This document shows positions 41,401-51,400 of a stretch of 64,000 nucleotides of DNA, one piece after another. Origin of the DNA: Crambe crambe. Taxonomy: Eukaryota > Porifera > Demospongiae > Poecilosclerida > Crambeidae. Position 1 is the stretch's first letter. Each line of letters begins with the position of its first letter. The DNA lies in assembly GCA_963924555.1 (NCBI GenBank), contig OZ004588.1, forward strand, positions 1,116,001 to 1,180,000, read 5' to 3'. The notes under the pieces were generated by a model that was given only the letters and a program-made list of their open reading frames with translations, was not told where the DNA came from and did no database searches. Position numbers and translations under genes: made by a program.

Positions 41401-42789
41401 ATGGTGTTGTTATCAACTATGATTATTTTCAACCCACTTATATGACAGGTGTGTGCTAGAAACCTCCGAATAGCTAATGTGGACACTTGAGACCCATCAT
41501 TTTATCCTTTGTAGAGAATTTTTGTCCTCTTTTGGAGTTTTAGATTTGTCCTCTATAATTATAGTTATCTATAACACTCACTTTTTAGGAGTTCCACTGT
41601 TAACATAATTATTATGTGATAGTACTTGAGAAAAGGGGTCTTATCTTGCAAAAATTCAAAACGGAGTTATTGGTATCATTCTAAAGCTCTTAAACTTGAG
41701 GTGTACATGGCTTTTAAATCGAATTTATACACCACTTTGTTCCTGAGTTATACTTTATAAGCGTTTAACATCTTTTAATGTTTTGCAAGATGAGACCCCT
41801 TTTCTCAAGTACTATCACATATTTCTCTCATTATTATTAGGTTCAATGCTGCCAACAGCAGGCCTTTCTGGTCCATCGACTTCTAAGACCACTGGAATAG
41901 TCCTTGGTGTGGTGTTTGGAGTATTAGTCCTTATCATCTTTATAATGATACTTGTGATCTTGACTGTTTTGATATGTCATAAGAAACAAAAGGAGGAGGC
42001 TTATAAGTAAGTCTTGTTAGCTATATAGTCGACCCTCTGAATAATGGACCCAGTGCTTTGTAGAAAGGACACACTCAGGTAGTCTTCTTTTGGAGGTTAT
42101 TAACCCAGCATGCAACAAGGGTTATTATACTCGGTGTGTGTGTCTGTGAGTGTATCTGGTAATGTCGAGTCAGTAGCAATTAGAGAGTCAGTAGCAATTA
42201 GAGCGCTTCAATTTGATGTCTAGACGGTACTCTTCAGTATTTAATGTTTTATAGAGTGCATCTGTACCATCATTAGGCAATCTGCAGTATTTTTATATGC
42301 ACATGCAGAGGCTGGACTGTGGCTGGTTGGTCAGTCCTGCATTGAGCATCGGCACTGATGATTGCTGGGGATTTAAAATGAGAATGCGGAGTATATGCTT
42401 CTTGTCAACTAGATAAGGAATGTACATGCCATGCCAATTTACAGATGATTCAAAATGAAAAATGTAGACTGCTGTACTCAATACCAGTGATCTAGAAATT
42501 AACTTATAATTGATACTATAAATGTTAACATTTGCACTCTTAGTAGCTCTGTATAACAGCAGACATTGTGCCTCATGTGTGTCACTGAGGATTAGCACAT
42601 TTTTGTGTACAAAGGTACTTTTAAGTAGCCCTTTTTGTCCTTTATCGAATTACTTTTCTCTTTGATTCTTCTAGATTCCCTCCTAACAATGAAAGTCTGC
42701 CTGAGAAGGTGAATGATGATCACTCAAATGGAAAAGATGCTTCATTGAAAGAAGTGGAGATGAAGGAAATAGATGTCATCGAAGTGTAG
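35415..42789 (+). CDS. Mucin-like Ig-domain type I membrane receptor, copy 1 (1,099 aa)
   Basis: Ten exons: 35415-35450, 36256-36301, 36939-37205, 37511-37876, 38408-40270, 40627-40759, 40957-41080, 41265-41448, 41841-42006 and 42675-42789. Together they give 3,300 nt with stop TAG at 42787. Exons 1-2 encode a signal peptide (MKHGLCDLITAT, then VICAFSIISLLSSA). Exon 3 is an Ig-like domain (DITCTVKN ... GSSLSCSVDG). Exon 4 is a Cys-rich Ig-like domain with LICITDYVRSKCCRKKDEGN, EWFFPNGTQVPR and YTCRVP, a style I associate with predicted sponge receptors. Exon 5 is a 621-codon Ser/Thr/Pro mucin stalk. Exons 6-8 are the same membrane-proximal module as in the phosphatase receptor. Exon 9 holds the TM helix (IVLGVVFGVLVLIIFIMILV) and CHKKQKEEAYK; exon 10 is a short acidic tail ending IDVIEV. 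There is no enzymatic domain. A cell-surface recognition or adhesion role is inferred. Confidence 0.92.
36302..36938. other. Intron 2 of mucin receptor 1
   Basis: Aligns by eye with 52265-53334 of copy 2, which carries an extra ~385-bp element. No exon recognised. Confidence 0.7.
37258..37480 (+). repeat. (TTTG)n-rich tract before mucin receptor exon 4, copy 1
   Basis: Clustered tttgtttgtttg runs broken by 'ttgcatgtcaa' spacers lead to a catcatcatcatacttgcag acceptor. The matching tract of copy 2 is 53648-53920. Confidence 0.8.
38100..38230. repeat. Long hairpin (inverted repeat) in intron 4, copy 1
   Basis: Left arm 38100-38156 (cgcatgttctaatcattatt ... gtcatcaatgtcttatgtgt) is complementary to right arm 38175-38230 with one or two mismatches and an ~18-bp loop. 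The equivalent in copy 2 is 54496-54622. It lies after a pyrimidine-rich tract (37890-38040). It may be a foldback element that predates the gene duplication. Confidence 0.9.
38408..40270 (+). repeat. Mucin repeat exon of copy 1 (coding)
   Basis: A 1,863-bp phase 1-1 exon. The N-terminal part has PTTSTTPSPPMTTS-like sequence. The middle has repeats built on STEMLTTEAEVTSLPTTVTE and then TVPSQPSTTEVSSEPS. The end has about six units of a 36-residue repeat (MPTSSTSQPSSPTLVTTSQT ...) that are almost identical at the DNA level (108-bp period). It is Ser/Thr-dense and so a predicted O-glycosylated stalk. Confidence 0.92.
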
Positions 42790-42928
42790 TAGACCTTCAA
42801 GGTTTCCACGTATTCTTATGTACAAGGATGCTACGTTACTAATAGCTACAATTAATATCTCTTTATGTTTAGCCACACTCGTGCAACTGTTAGCTTCCAT
42901 TATAGTTGATTTAACTGAATGAAAAAAT

Positions 42929-43660
42929 GTGGTCATCAATGGGAGGGAATATACCCTGTGATTTAATGACATACTATGCACTCTAACCGAGTTAGCTGGA
43001 CTGCAAGCCCAGGTGCGGCAACAAGTAGAGGGGGAGGCTGAGAATAGACAAAAGCAGCAGTAAGTTAGGGTATGATGGAGGTGTGTGCTTTAAATTAGGC
43101 TCACCAGGTGTTGTAACCGGCAGCGAGCTGGGGGGGGGGGGGGAACATTGGCACATTCCTTTCTGATAGGGAGGCAAGTTCTTCTGTTGCAGGTAGGCGG
43201 TGGCAATTCACTTCAAGACTCAGTCATGATTGTAGGCCTGTATTTCGCTTGCTCTGGTGAAGCTATGGAGTATTAATTTAATTACAAGTGGTTAGCTAGC
43301 TATGAGCTGCAGAATCAGTGTTGGCCTAAGCCTCAAAGACTAGTTTGCATGTGAGACTTTAGATGGAAGTTCGTTTTTTGTGGAGATGTATCTTAGCTAT
43401 TTACAGTTGATCAAAATAATAGCCAGCAGAAACACACACTGCCAATTATGTTTGCTCTGAGATACTCACTTGAGAAGTTATACTATAACTTACTCCTTAC
43501 TCCAATGCAGTTGAGTGTTCGCCAATGGTTGCCATTTTTGTGCACAAAGAGCACCATGGGGAAATCTTATTAGAACTTGTTGAAGCTTCGCGCGAATAGT
43601 AGTTTGGAGGTGTGGCACAACTTGTACAAGGTCTGCAACGTCGACATCCTAGTTTGCACC
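42929..43660 (+). pseudogene. RPL10A 3' relic (intron 3 fragments joined to last-exon tail)
   Basis: 42929-43055 matches 33440-33565 and ~43355-43545 matches ~33625-33877, both in RPL10A intron 3. The match then jumps to the end of the last RPL10A exon (aagagcaccatggggaaatc at ~43547) and its 3' flank to ~43660. Exon 4 and most of exon 5 are missing, so no protein can be made. A G run sits near 43128-43143. The order and strand match an intact RPL10A upstream of a mucin gene, so this is the decayed RPL10A of a duplicated unit. Confidence 0.82.
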
Positions 43661-44970
43661 TGTTTTAAGTAGAGGGGGTTGAAGCTTAAACAGCTACACC
43701 TTCAAATTCTGGGTTTGTGATTGCTTATGCAAGCAGGTGAGTTATCTTGATGAGAACAATCAGCTGTGCTAGATGGGGGTCCAAGATATGTAATGATGAA
43801 GTCAGAATGAGCCCAAGGGGTCCTTTGCCATCTGGGCAGTGTATTTCCAGTTGTTATAATAAGTGTGTGGTTAGTATCTCCCCCATAATTTTGATTCCAG
43901 TTCAAACTACTCCAGTTAGCTGAGCAAGAATCAGGCCCGCATGGTGTTCTGTCCATGGCATAACAGTTGACGACTAAGTTTTCAGAAGTCTACCCCCATA
44001 TCAAAATTGGAAGACCGGGCCGGTTTTTGGAAACCGTGCACAGAATCAATGCTCCAATAAGAAGTGGGAAACTGAAGGGGTCTGCTCAAACATTGTACCT
44101 GAAAAAGCAGTGGCTGACTAGAAATGTGACTTCTCAGTGTAGAGGTAGGTCTGTGGTATTGCCTCCACTAGTCCATTTCCCCCTTCTCAACTCATTTTGA
44201 AAGGTCTAGCAGCTAGACTATGCCCTATAGTCTCATGTCAATTATACCCTATAGGCCCCAGATTAATCATACAATGCAAATGAGAATGTGGTTAATATTG
44301 CTGTGCTAGTTTTGCCCATCTGTTCTGTTTATAATTATGATTTATGCATATCTGTTCCAGCTTATGTGAGATCCTTGAGTCAATGCATATATAATTATAG
44401 CATGTGCATATTCATTATTGTGGACCAACAAACCTGAATCTAGTAGCAGTGAAGAAGAAATGGAACAGGACAGGACACATTCTTTCACAAAAACCACAAT
44501 CGGCAAGTTCTAGCTACCTTGTAGCAAATCGACAAACAGTTATAAGCAATGCAATACAAATTTGTAGAAAAGCTCAGATGTGCCCAATGCACCCTTAATG
44601 CCAAAAGAATTTGCAGGTGGAAATGCAAGGTCTGGTTTGAGTTTTGGATGACAAGATAGAAAATAGAGAAGTTGAAAACTATAGTAGATTTACTTCTTAC
44701 CAAAGATGCTCCACAAGAATTAGAGAGTGAAATGAAAGGAAGTAGACTTATCTTTGACAAGGAAACTATTTGAATCATTGTTTTGAGCAAGGTTGATGAT
44801 CATTATTTGGAAAAAAAAATTTTTTTAACAGCCAAAAAATATTCTGTCTCCATCAATGTTGATGATCTGTTTCACCATTATGCAAGTGAGTTTTGGTTGC
44901 ATTATTGTAACTGATTACAACACCATGGAACTGCTTCTCCTCCATGGATATCATGAACACACTGTGGGCC
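43661..44970. other. Inserted sequence of unknown origin upstream of mucin receptor 2
   Basis: Has no counterpart in the first unit. An open frame on the minus strand (43956-43702, 84 codons) has a non-repetitive, Trp/Asn-rich composition but no domain I recognise, and it lacks supporting splice sites. Otherwise AT-rich. Confidence 0.5.
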
Positions 44971-45479
44971 TGTCACGTGAAATCCGGTCCCCCGGACCAA
45001 AATTGGCTGCCAAATATAGTCCCCCCCCCAAGCAAATTATGGTCCCCCTCCCAGACTACCCGGACCAAAATTGGCTGCCAAATACAGTCCCCCCAAGCAA
45101 ATTATGGTCCCTCTCCCGGACCAAAATTGGCAGCAAAAAATGGTCCCCCTCCATACTGAAGTAAGTTCCCCAACTCATAATCTCAACACAGTAGCTAAAA
45201 GAGTAAAAAAACTTATACAGTATAGGGCATGGCCTCACTATTATTATTATTCACATCTATATACATCTACCACAGTTCCACTTCTTCCGATTGTCTATAT
45301 ATGTTCTGCAGGGAATCTTGACACAACTTGTGTGGTACCATTCTTTACATTGGTAACACTCAACCATCTTGTGTCTATCATCCGGCAGTCTGCATGACAG
45401 TACACCTTGACCGCCTCTGTTCTTGCTGGTACAAGCTTCTTCATAGGGAATCTCATGTTTCAGTACAGTATACCTTGTT

Positions 45480-46140
45480 GCTAGTTGGCATTTTGTATTC
45501 CTTTAGATGAACACCATTGACTCTTGCAACAGTGTTGGCAGGATTGTACACATCTTGAAGTGGATACAGACCCTGACCAAGTGTAGCCACGATCTTATAA
45601 TTATGGTCCTACCCACTTAGAATCAATTTTCCTTCCTTCCTTTTCTTCCGAGTGAAATCCTTTTTCAGTACTAGAGCTCCTGTCCCAAATATCTGGGGGT
45701 TAGAATGTTTTCTATCATAAGCTTTCTTCTGCCTTTGTTGAGCGAGTATGATATTCGCTTTAGCCTGCTCCAATAGGTCTTGAGTCTTCTTAGTATCAAC
45801 TGCGATGTCATCTAAAGCATTACAATACATTACCTCCATTAATGGTAGAGTTATACGGGACATTAACTTTTACCTTCCTCTGGGCATTGTGATGGCATAC
45901 CATCAGCATCACAGTCAATATCTATAGGTAAAATTGCCTTTCTTGAAAACATGAGTTCAAATAGTGTGAACTTCGAAGACTCGTGTCTTGCAGTGTTGTA
46001 GGCATATATGCACGTGTCAATGTAATCCTACCATGAGTCCTTCTTCTCGTCAACAAACTTAACCAATGTTCGCTCAACAAGACCGTTGGCCTGAAATAAT
46101 TACTATTATGCCCATCTATATCACCATAATACAAACCTGA
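45480..46140 (-). pseudogene. Gypsy/Ginger-type integrase fragment, disabled
   Basis: Reading the minus strand from ~46090: a segment with LVKFVDEKKDSW, an in-frame TAG, then DYIDTCIYAYNTARHESSKF and LFELMFSRKAILPIDID, the end of an integrase core. Next come a linker (AKANIILAQQRQKKAYDRKH) and VLKKDFTRKKRKEG. After a frameshift follow WVGP and VATLGQGLYPLQDVYNPANT plus VARVNGVHLKEYK, a GPY/F-like module. The catalytic Asp residues upstream are missing because the copy is cut off near 46140. At least one stop and two frame breaks make it non-functional. Confidence 0.8.
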
Positions 46141-46176
46141 GGATGATATGGCCACAGTGGTCAGACGATAGTCTAT

Positions 46177-46275
46177 GATCTAAGTTATTTAGACACCCGA
46201 AGGCCCGAGGCTGTAGCATCCCGAGCGAAGCGAGGGTGCTACTAAGGGCCTGAGGGTGTCTAAATAACTTAGATC
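46177..46275. mobile_element. Palindromic foldback element
   Basis: gatctaagttatttagacac at the left and its exact complement at the right enclose an imperfect inner stem (aggcccgagg ... cgagggtgct). It is a ~99-bp hairpin beside the integrase remnant; origin unknown. Confidence 0.8.
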
Positions 46276-46303
46276 CCGTTGGTCGAGCTGTCTAACTTAT
46301 TTA

Positions 46304-46559
46304 CACAGCGAAAAATCTACAACTTGTAAGCATTCTGTAACAGGTATGTAACAGAACAAAAATCCATAAACCCTAGGCACCGGAAGTACTAATTTTTGAT
46401 CTGTAGGCAGTTGGTGGGGCAGCAGGTCCGATACAGTCCAAAAATACTGACCTGTTACAGACTTGTAGATTTTACTGACCCGTTACAGACCTGTGTACAG
46501 GTCATAACTGGTATGTGGGGCAGTCCAGACCTGTTACAAGTTGTAGATTTTTCACTGTG
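46304..46559. mobile_element. MITE-like element with 26-bp terminal inverted repeats
   Basis: Left cacagcgaaaaatctacaac (continuing ttgtaa) and right ttacaagttgtagatttttc (continuing actgtg) are complementary at 25 of 26 positions. The element is 256 bp with no coding potential. It begins CACAG. No clear target duplication. Confidence 0.75.
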
Positions 46560-46778
46560 ATAGAACATAGCAAAAACTATATCTTCACAGCAGGAGCGAT
46601 AGCTAGCTAGAGCTATATTGCTAAGATTCTACGACGTAAATAACAGAGATATTAGCTACTGACGAGTACCCCTTCTCTATTTCTGAACGCTGCAGTGACC
46701 CGTCTTGTTTGGGAGACCCACGGTGCAGTGGGTGGTGAATTGAAGGCGGCAGCACCTGCTGCTGCGCGCGCAGGATCT

Positions 46779-46781
<3 letters not shown>

Positions 46782-46813
<32 letters not shown>
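46782..46813 (+). repeat. Poly-A run flanked by an 8-bp direct repeat
   Basis: About 31 A residues lie between two copies of 'atctagca'. This may be the tail of an otherwise lost retro-insertion or just a duplicated word. Confidence 0.5.
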
Positions 46814-46816
<3 letters not shown>

Positions 46817-47040
46817 CTAGCAAGTGAGGGGAGGGGCCAGGTAGAATTGTACATGTAGCAAGCAGTGAACCTTCGAATGAAGAAACGGATGAATTAACTT
46901 CAACAACTACAATGCTGGATCAGCTCAGTAACTTAGATAGAACAAACTTCGATCAATGTATGTAGCTAAATCTAGCTATCTTAATCATTCCATGATCATG
47001 ATTATATTTATACTTATACAAAGTACAAAAAGAAACAGTC

Positions 47041-47186
47041 AATACTTTTTTCACATCTCCTTAGTGATCACATTAGTAGCTATAGTAACATAAACAAGAT
47101 AATGCCTAACATCAATACTTTTTTCACATCTCCTTGGTGATCATATTAGTAGCTATAGTAACATAAACAAGATAATGCCTAACAGT
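47041..47186 (+). repeat. Tandem duplication, ~73-bp unit
   Basis: Two copies of a unit from 'atacttttttcacatctcct' to 'aacaagataatgcctaacat', with three or four differences. Two short copies of 'gcctaacagtaggttttcta' follow. Confidence 0.88.
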
Positions 47187-47194
47187 AGGTTTTC

Positions 47195-48160
47195 TAAGTG
47201 CCTAACAGTAGGTTTTCTAAGAGCCTGGGGCACTTAGAAACACGGAACAGGATTGGAAACTGCCTACGTCATGTGACGTCACTCCCATTAAGCTAATACA
47301 TTTCGCGCATGCTATCCGCGTTGTAACCATAGAAAATTTAGCCCTATTGTCGCAATACATTTTCTGAGGGAGAGGTACAGACTTTGTGGGACTAGAGCTA
47401 CGAGTACAAGTGTTTTTCTTGCAATTTTATCCTATAGAAGTTTGGAAGGTAAAGTTTCTTACTGGAATAGACTGAAATAAAGAGTGTAGCTAATAACTGT
47501 TTTTGGTGTAGGATATGTTGCTAAAGATTTTATAGGCCTACCAATTAGAACAGGACTCATATAAATTTAGAAGTCAAGCGTTTGGTATCTTTTAGTAGTA
47601 TAATAGTTTGTCTATCGGATGATATATGTTATATTGATTCATAGCTGTTAGTTGTTTTTTTGATTGCAGTGTTAAACTATGGGTTAAATAGTTATTATTA
47701 TTACATTTCTATTATTTATTTGCATTATCATGTTTTATTATCCACTCCATAAAGCTCTCTGCACAAGAACGGGCATCTATAGATGGCTGGAGAGGAAGAC
47801 TAAACTCTTCATCTTGCAAAACTTGAGATACTGAATCTCTCATAGATTTATACTATCTAGCTAGATCTAGTCTCATATTAAATTTTATTATTTTTATAAA
47901 AGCACAACATGGAAACACTCTAGTCCAGCTAATATTAAGCTACTAAACTAATATTCGCTCTGATATCTTTTGCAGAACTCATTCTTAACTATTATGTGGT
48001 AACTATGCATTCATATCTCGCGCCAAAATTTCGCAAACACGGATAGCACGCGCATGGTAGTATTAAGTTTCCAATCCTGTTCCGTGTCTAATATCTATGA
48101 GAAAACCCACTGTTAGGCACTTAGAAAACCTGCTGTCTTTCTAAGTCAGTTAGAAACACT
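47195..48160. mobile_element. Foldback element with imperfect ~110-bp inverted arms
   Basis: The left side (gcctaacagtaggttttcta, cacggaacaggattggaaac and then tttcgcgcatgctatccgcg) pairs, in reverse order, with the right side (ggatagcacgcgcatgg, gtttccaatcctgttccgtg, then aaaacccactgttaggc). The ~700-bp centre is AT-rich with no protein recognised. Confidence 0.65.
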
Positions 48161-48430
48161 GTAAAACCACTGAACTATGTTCTAAAACCTCTTATTATCT
48201 ACAGACGTTTTAGCAAAAATTGGTCGTTGTACCAGCATGCAAGCAACGCTGAATGCGCAAAGCTATTGCGCACGGTTGCGCAAGGGGACCAATTTTTGCA
48301 AGGGGGGACTGATTTTGGCAGCTATTTTTGGTCCGGGGGGACCGCTTTTGGTGGGGGACCGGATTTCGCGTGACACAGATCTTTGCATGCATGCTGTCAC
48401 TGCTATTCAACAGTAAAATTTAGCTGCGCC

Positions 48431-51400
48431 ATGAAACACGGACTGTGCGATCTCATCACTGCGACGGTGAGTCGATGGTAATCAGTGTTGTGCATGTGAT
48501 GAACAGATCGCACGCCTTGATAATTACAGGAGCTAGAGATAACTCAAGGCCGTAGACAAAAAAGAGATAATTTGGGATACTACAAGAACATCAGTTAGTT
48601 ATTGGATAAATAGCAGTGATTTAACAGAGGCAGCATGATATTATTTCAGAAAATTTAGGGGGGCTTCAAACCCCCCCTTGTCTGTATGGCCTTGTAACTA
48701 GAGCAGCTGCATTGCTTTCTCCCTCTAGCTCTAGTTTATTAAATCACCTCCGATTTGCAGAATGTTGGAGTTTTTAGTCAGTAGTGGTAGGTACTAATTT
48801 GGGTCATGTAGACATTGGTGTAAAAAAAAGGAAAATTTCTTTAGGCATAAAGGGAAAATTTTACACCAATTAGCTACTGCACCAAGTATTTCGTTAGGTA
48901 CCTAACGGGAGGCTGATACGCTGGGAACATTGGTGGATGAACACCTTGTGTTGGTTATGATAAACATAAAGACACATTTTTACGCCATCTAACAATCAGC
49001 GTATAATTTTTCCTTTATGATCAATAAACACGAGAGAAAAAATTTTACTTACCATGTGCCTGACATTTAGTTGTAGTAGGTATAGCTACATGTAATATAC
49101 AGAGGAACTATAACAATACTGTGTCAGAATTCTCTTTATTTGCTCACATCCTTGCCATGACAGCCCATTTCATAGTAATGTAGTCAAATACTGTTGCATT
49201 AAGCAAATAAATCAGGTCAGAATTATCATTACATGTGGTGTCTGCTGCTTCAGAAAGTGGCTTGGTCATGAGAGGACTCATTATGAATTGGTATGTGAAA
49301 TTTGGCGATATATTATACTATTATCTCTCATGTAAGGCCGGACAAGTGCAGCATAGCTATCAGATATAGAAGATGACCCTTCAACTTCATTATCCCATTT
49401 ATCGACCTTGTTGCGATTTTTTCCATTTCTGTTATGATTAGCTAACACTTTTAATATTCAATCCCGATTCTTTGAGAGATTTTTTTCCTGTGATGGTTCA
49501 ATCTACTATAGCTGTTTTGCAGCAGCATCAGCTGATATCCTAACCCCTGAGCAGTACTGTTTTTAGGTATGGATTATCAAATGACTGGTTAGCTATATAT
49601 GCTTGGGGAGTAAATGGCTCAAGCTTTGTGTAGTAGGCCTATAGGATGACTATGCAAATTTTCAGCTGGTGAAACAGTTGATCAAATTACACCTCCACAC
49701 CATCTCCTGCATGTGGTCAGATAAAATTGGTTGTAAAGCAAATTCTACAGGTAGACCAGTCTCACTTTTATGAGTTCAGCACTTGTTTATAGCTATTTGA
49801 GTTTGGAACCACATGGTTAATTCATTGCATTTCTTAACCCCTTTACACCCAATAGTTGAGCTTTTGCACTTTCCTTTCAGCTTTTCAATACTCATCTTAT
49901 TTTTGCTGGTGCTGCTCTTGCTCAGTTGAATATCAGACCATATAAAATGAGATTCAGTATCGCTGTAATGAGGAAGTTATGAAATGTTGTTGGGATAGTA
50001 AAGGACATTTTCCAATGGTGAATTGTGTAGCTAATCCTGGGAATTGGTAGTTTTTTTATTACTTTTGGATAATTCTTTCCATCTTCAATCAGCTTTTTTA
50101 ATATTGGGAGCATAATGCTTTCCTTTACCAATTCTTTGCCGAACTTGCTTCACTTGTACATCGCGGCAGCGACTTGTACATTCTGCACTGACTCGTGGTC
50201 TCTCAAAAGAGTGGTGGATGATATTTGTAAGAATGTGCTGCTGCTGGATATATTATGTGTAACATTAAACCTGCTACATTTGGAACAGTTCAGGGATCAT
50301 AATGAAAGTTTAAGTGTAACAGATAAAGGAAAAGCAATTGTAGTGCAACCGACTACCTTGAGCCTCCCACTCTTTTAAAGTTGCAAGATGCTGCAAGGAA
50401 AATGTTGCTGTGATTTACTGAGGTCTTCTCAATAATCAAAAAGGACTCCAGTGCTGTTTGCACTTGAGGTGTAACACATTCATCACGAGCATGGTACGAC
50501 TTCATATGAGGAATTGACCTGTACTATTATGATACATGTAATTGTTTTTATAGTACCACGAAAGCCTCTGTTCCTGGCCACCAGCATAAGCATCACAGCA
50601 ACCATTTTCCAAGCCACAACAATCTATAAGATGTTGCATATAAGACTCTGAATAATACCTTCTGCATCTAGATCTCCATTTGATCTCATATATAAAATAG
50701 CACAATAATAGCTAGGTCCAAGTAGAAGCACAATAATAAAGGACATTACAGTTGCACTGAGAAGTGTGCAACCACCACCACCACCACCACCAAAGCACAT
50801 AGCCAGCTTGTAAAACAACAGGAGTATCAGGGGCAAAGAGAATGTTTGCTCCTCCATTGGGTGTAGGAGCAACTCTGGGGAAGTCATTTGCTTCTATAGA
50901 AGCAGGTTGAAATGAGATCTCACCTCCAAGCTGAAGCAACAAGAACAGGAAGATAGCCTTCATTTTCGCATGTGGTCTTTGGTTCTATTTTAGGCCATCA
51001 CTAATAAATCATTGGTTTGGTGTCCTCCTACCTAACCAATGATAAGTTTAATTTAAAGTACTGAGCATGCCCAATACAAAAAGTGGTGTGGTTCCAAGCT
51101 TCCAAAGAACACTCCCCTGACTATTCGTCAAACTTTTTCTGTGACAGTGATGAAGATTGATAGTGTTACCTCTATGTAAGGATTGTGCATAATAGCAAAA
51201 GGCTAGCACATATAATGCGAAGTTTTGACTGTTTTTCTTGTATTTGGCACTGTCTAGGCTAGCATGCACCTGCTAAATGTCTCATTCCTAGTAGCTACCG
51301 GTATAGCTAGTACTTATTGTTAAATTCCTACTCTAAATTGAAGTCTGTGTAGGACACCAAACCAACAATAATTTATTAGTGATGATTTGCATGCACATCA

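Larger units (their letters stand above)
44971..48375 (-). mobile_element. Ginger-like DNA transposon remnant with nested elements
   Basis: The left end TGTCACGTGAAATCCGGTCC (44971) is mirrored by the right end ...GGATTTCGCGTGACA (to 48375). Both ends carry subterminal 'ggaccaaaattggc' / 'ggtccccc' repeats (44995-45160 and 48285-48360). Inside, on the minus strand, lies a broken gypsy-like integrase (45480-46140). TIRs starting TGTNR plus a gypsy-like integrase with a GPY/F region are the published hallmarks of Ginger elements; assigning this copy is inference. No 4-bp target duplication is visible (ggcc versus caga), so one end may be rearranged. Younger inverted-repeat elements sit inside. 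Confidence 0.6.

Noticed and set aside
43702..43956. 84-codon minus-strand frame upstream of mucin receptor 2 (MDRTPCGPDSCSANW...)
   Set aside because: Composition is protein-like, but there is no recognised domain, no splice support and it sits in inserted sequence. A protein search is needed before calling a gene.
46782..46813. Poly-A run as a SINE/LINE tail
   Set aside because: No element body with promoter boxes or coding remnants precedes it. The 8-bp direct repeat directly flanks the A run only.
49922..50378. Short frames inside the long-TIR transposon as transposase pieces
   Set aside because: No DDE/D motif, zinc finger or family resemblance could be read. They are too short to assign.
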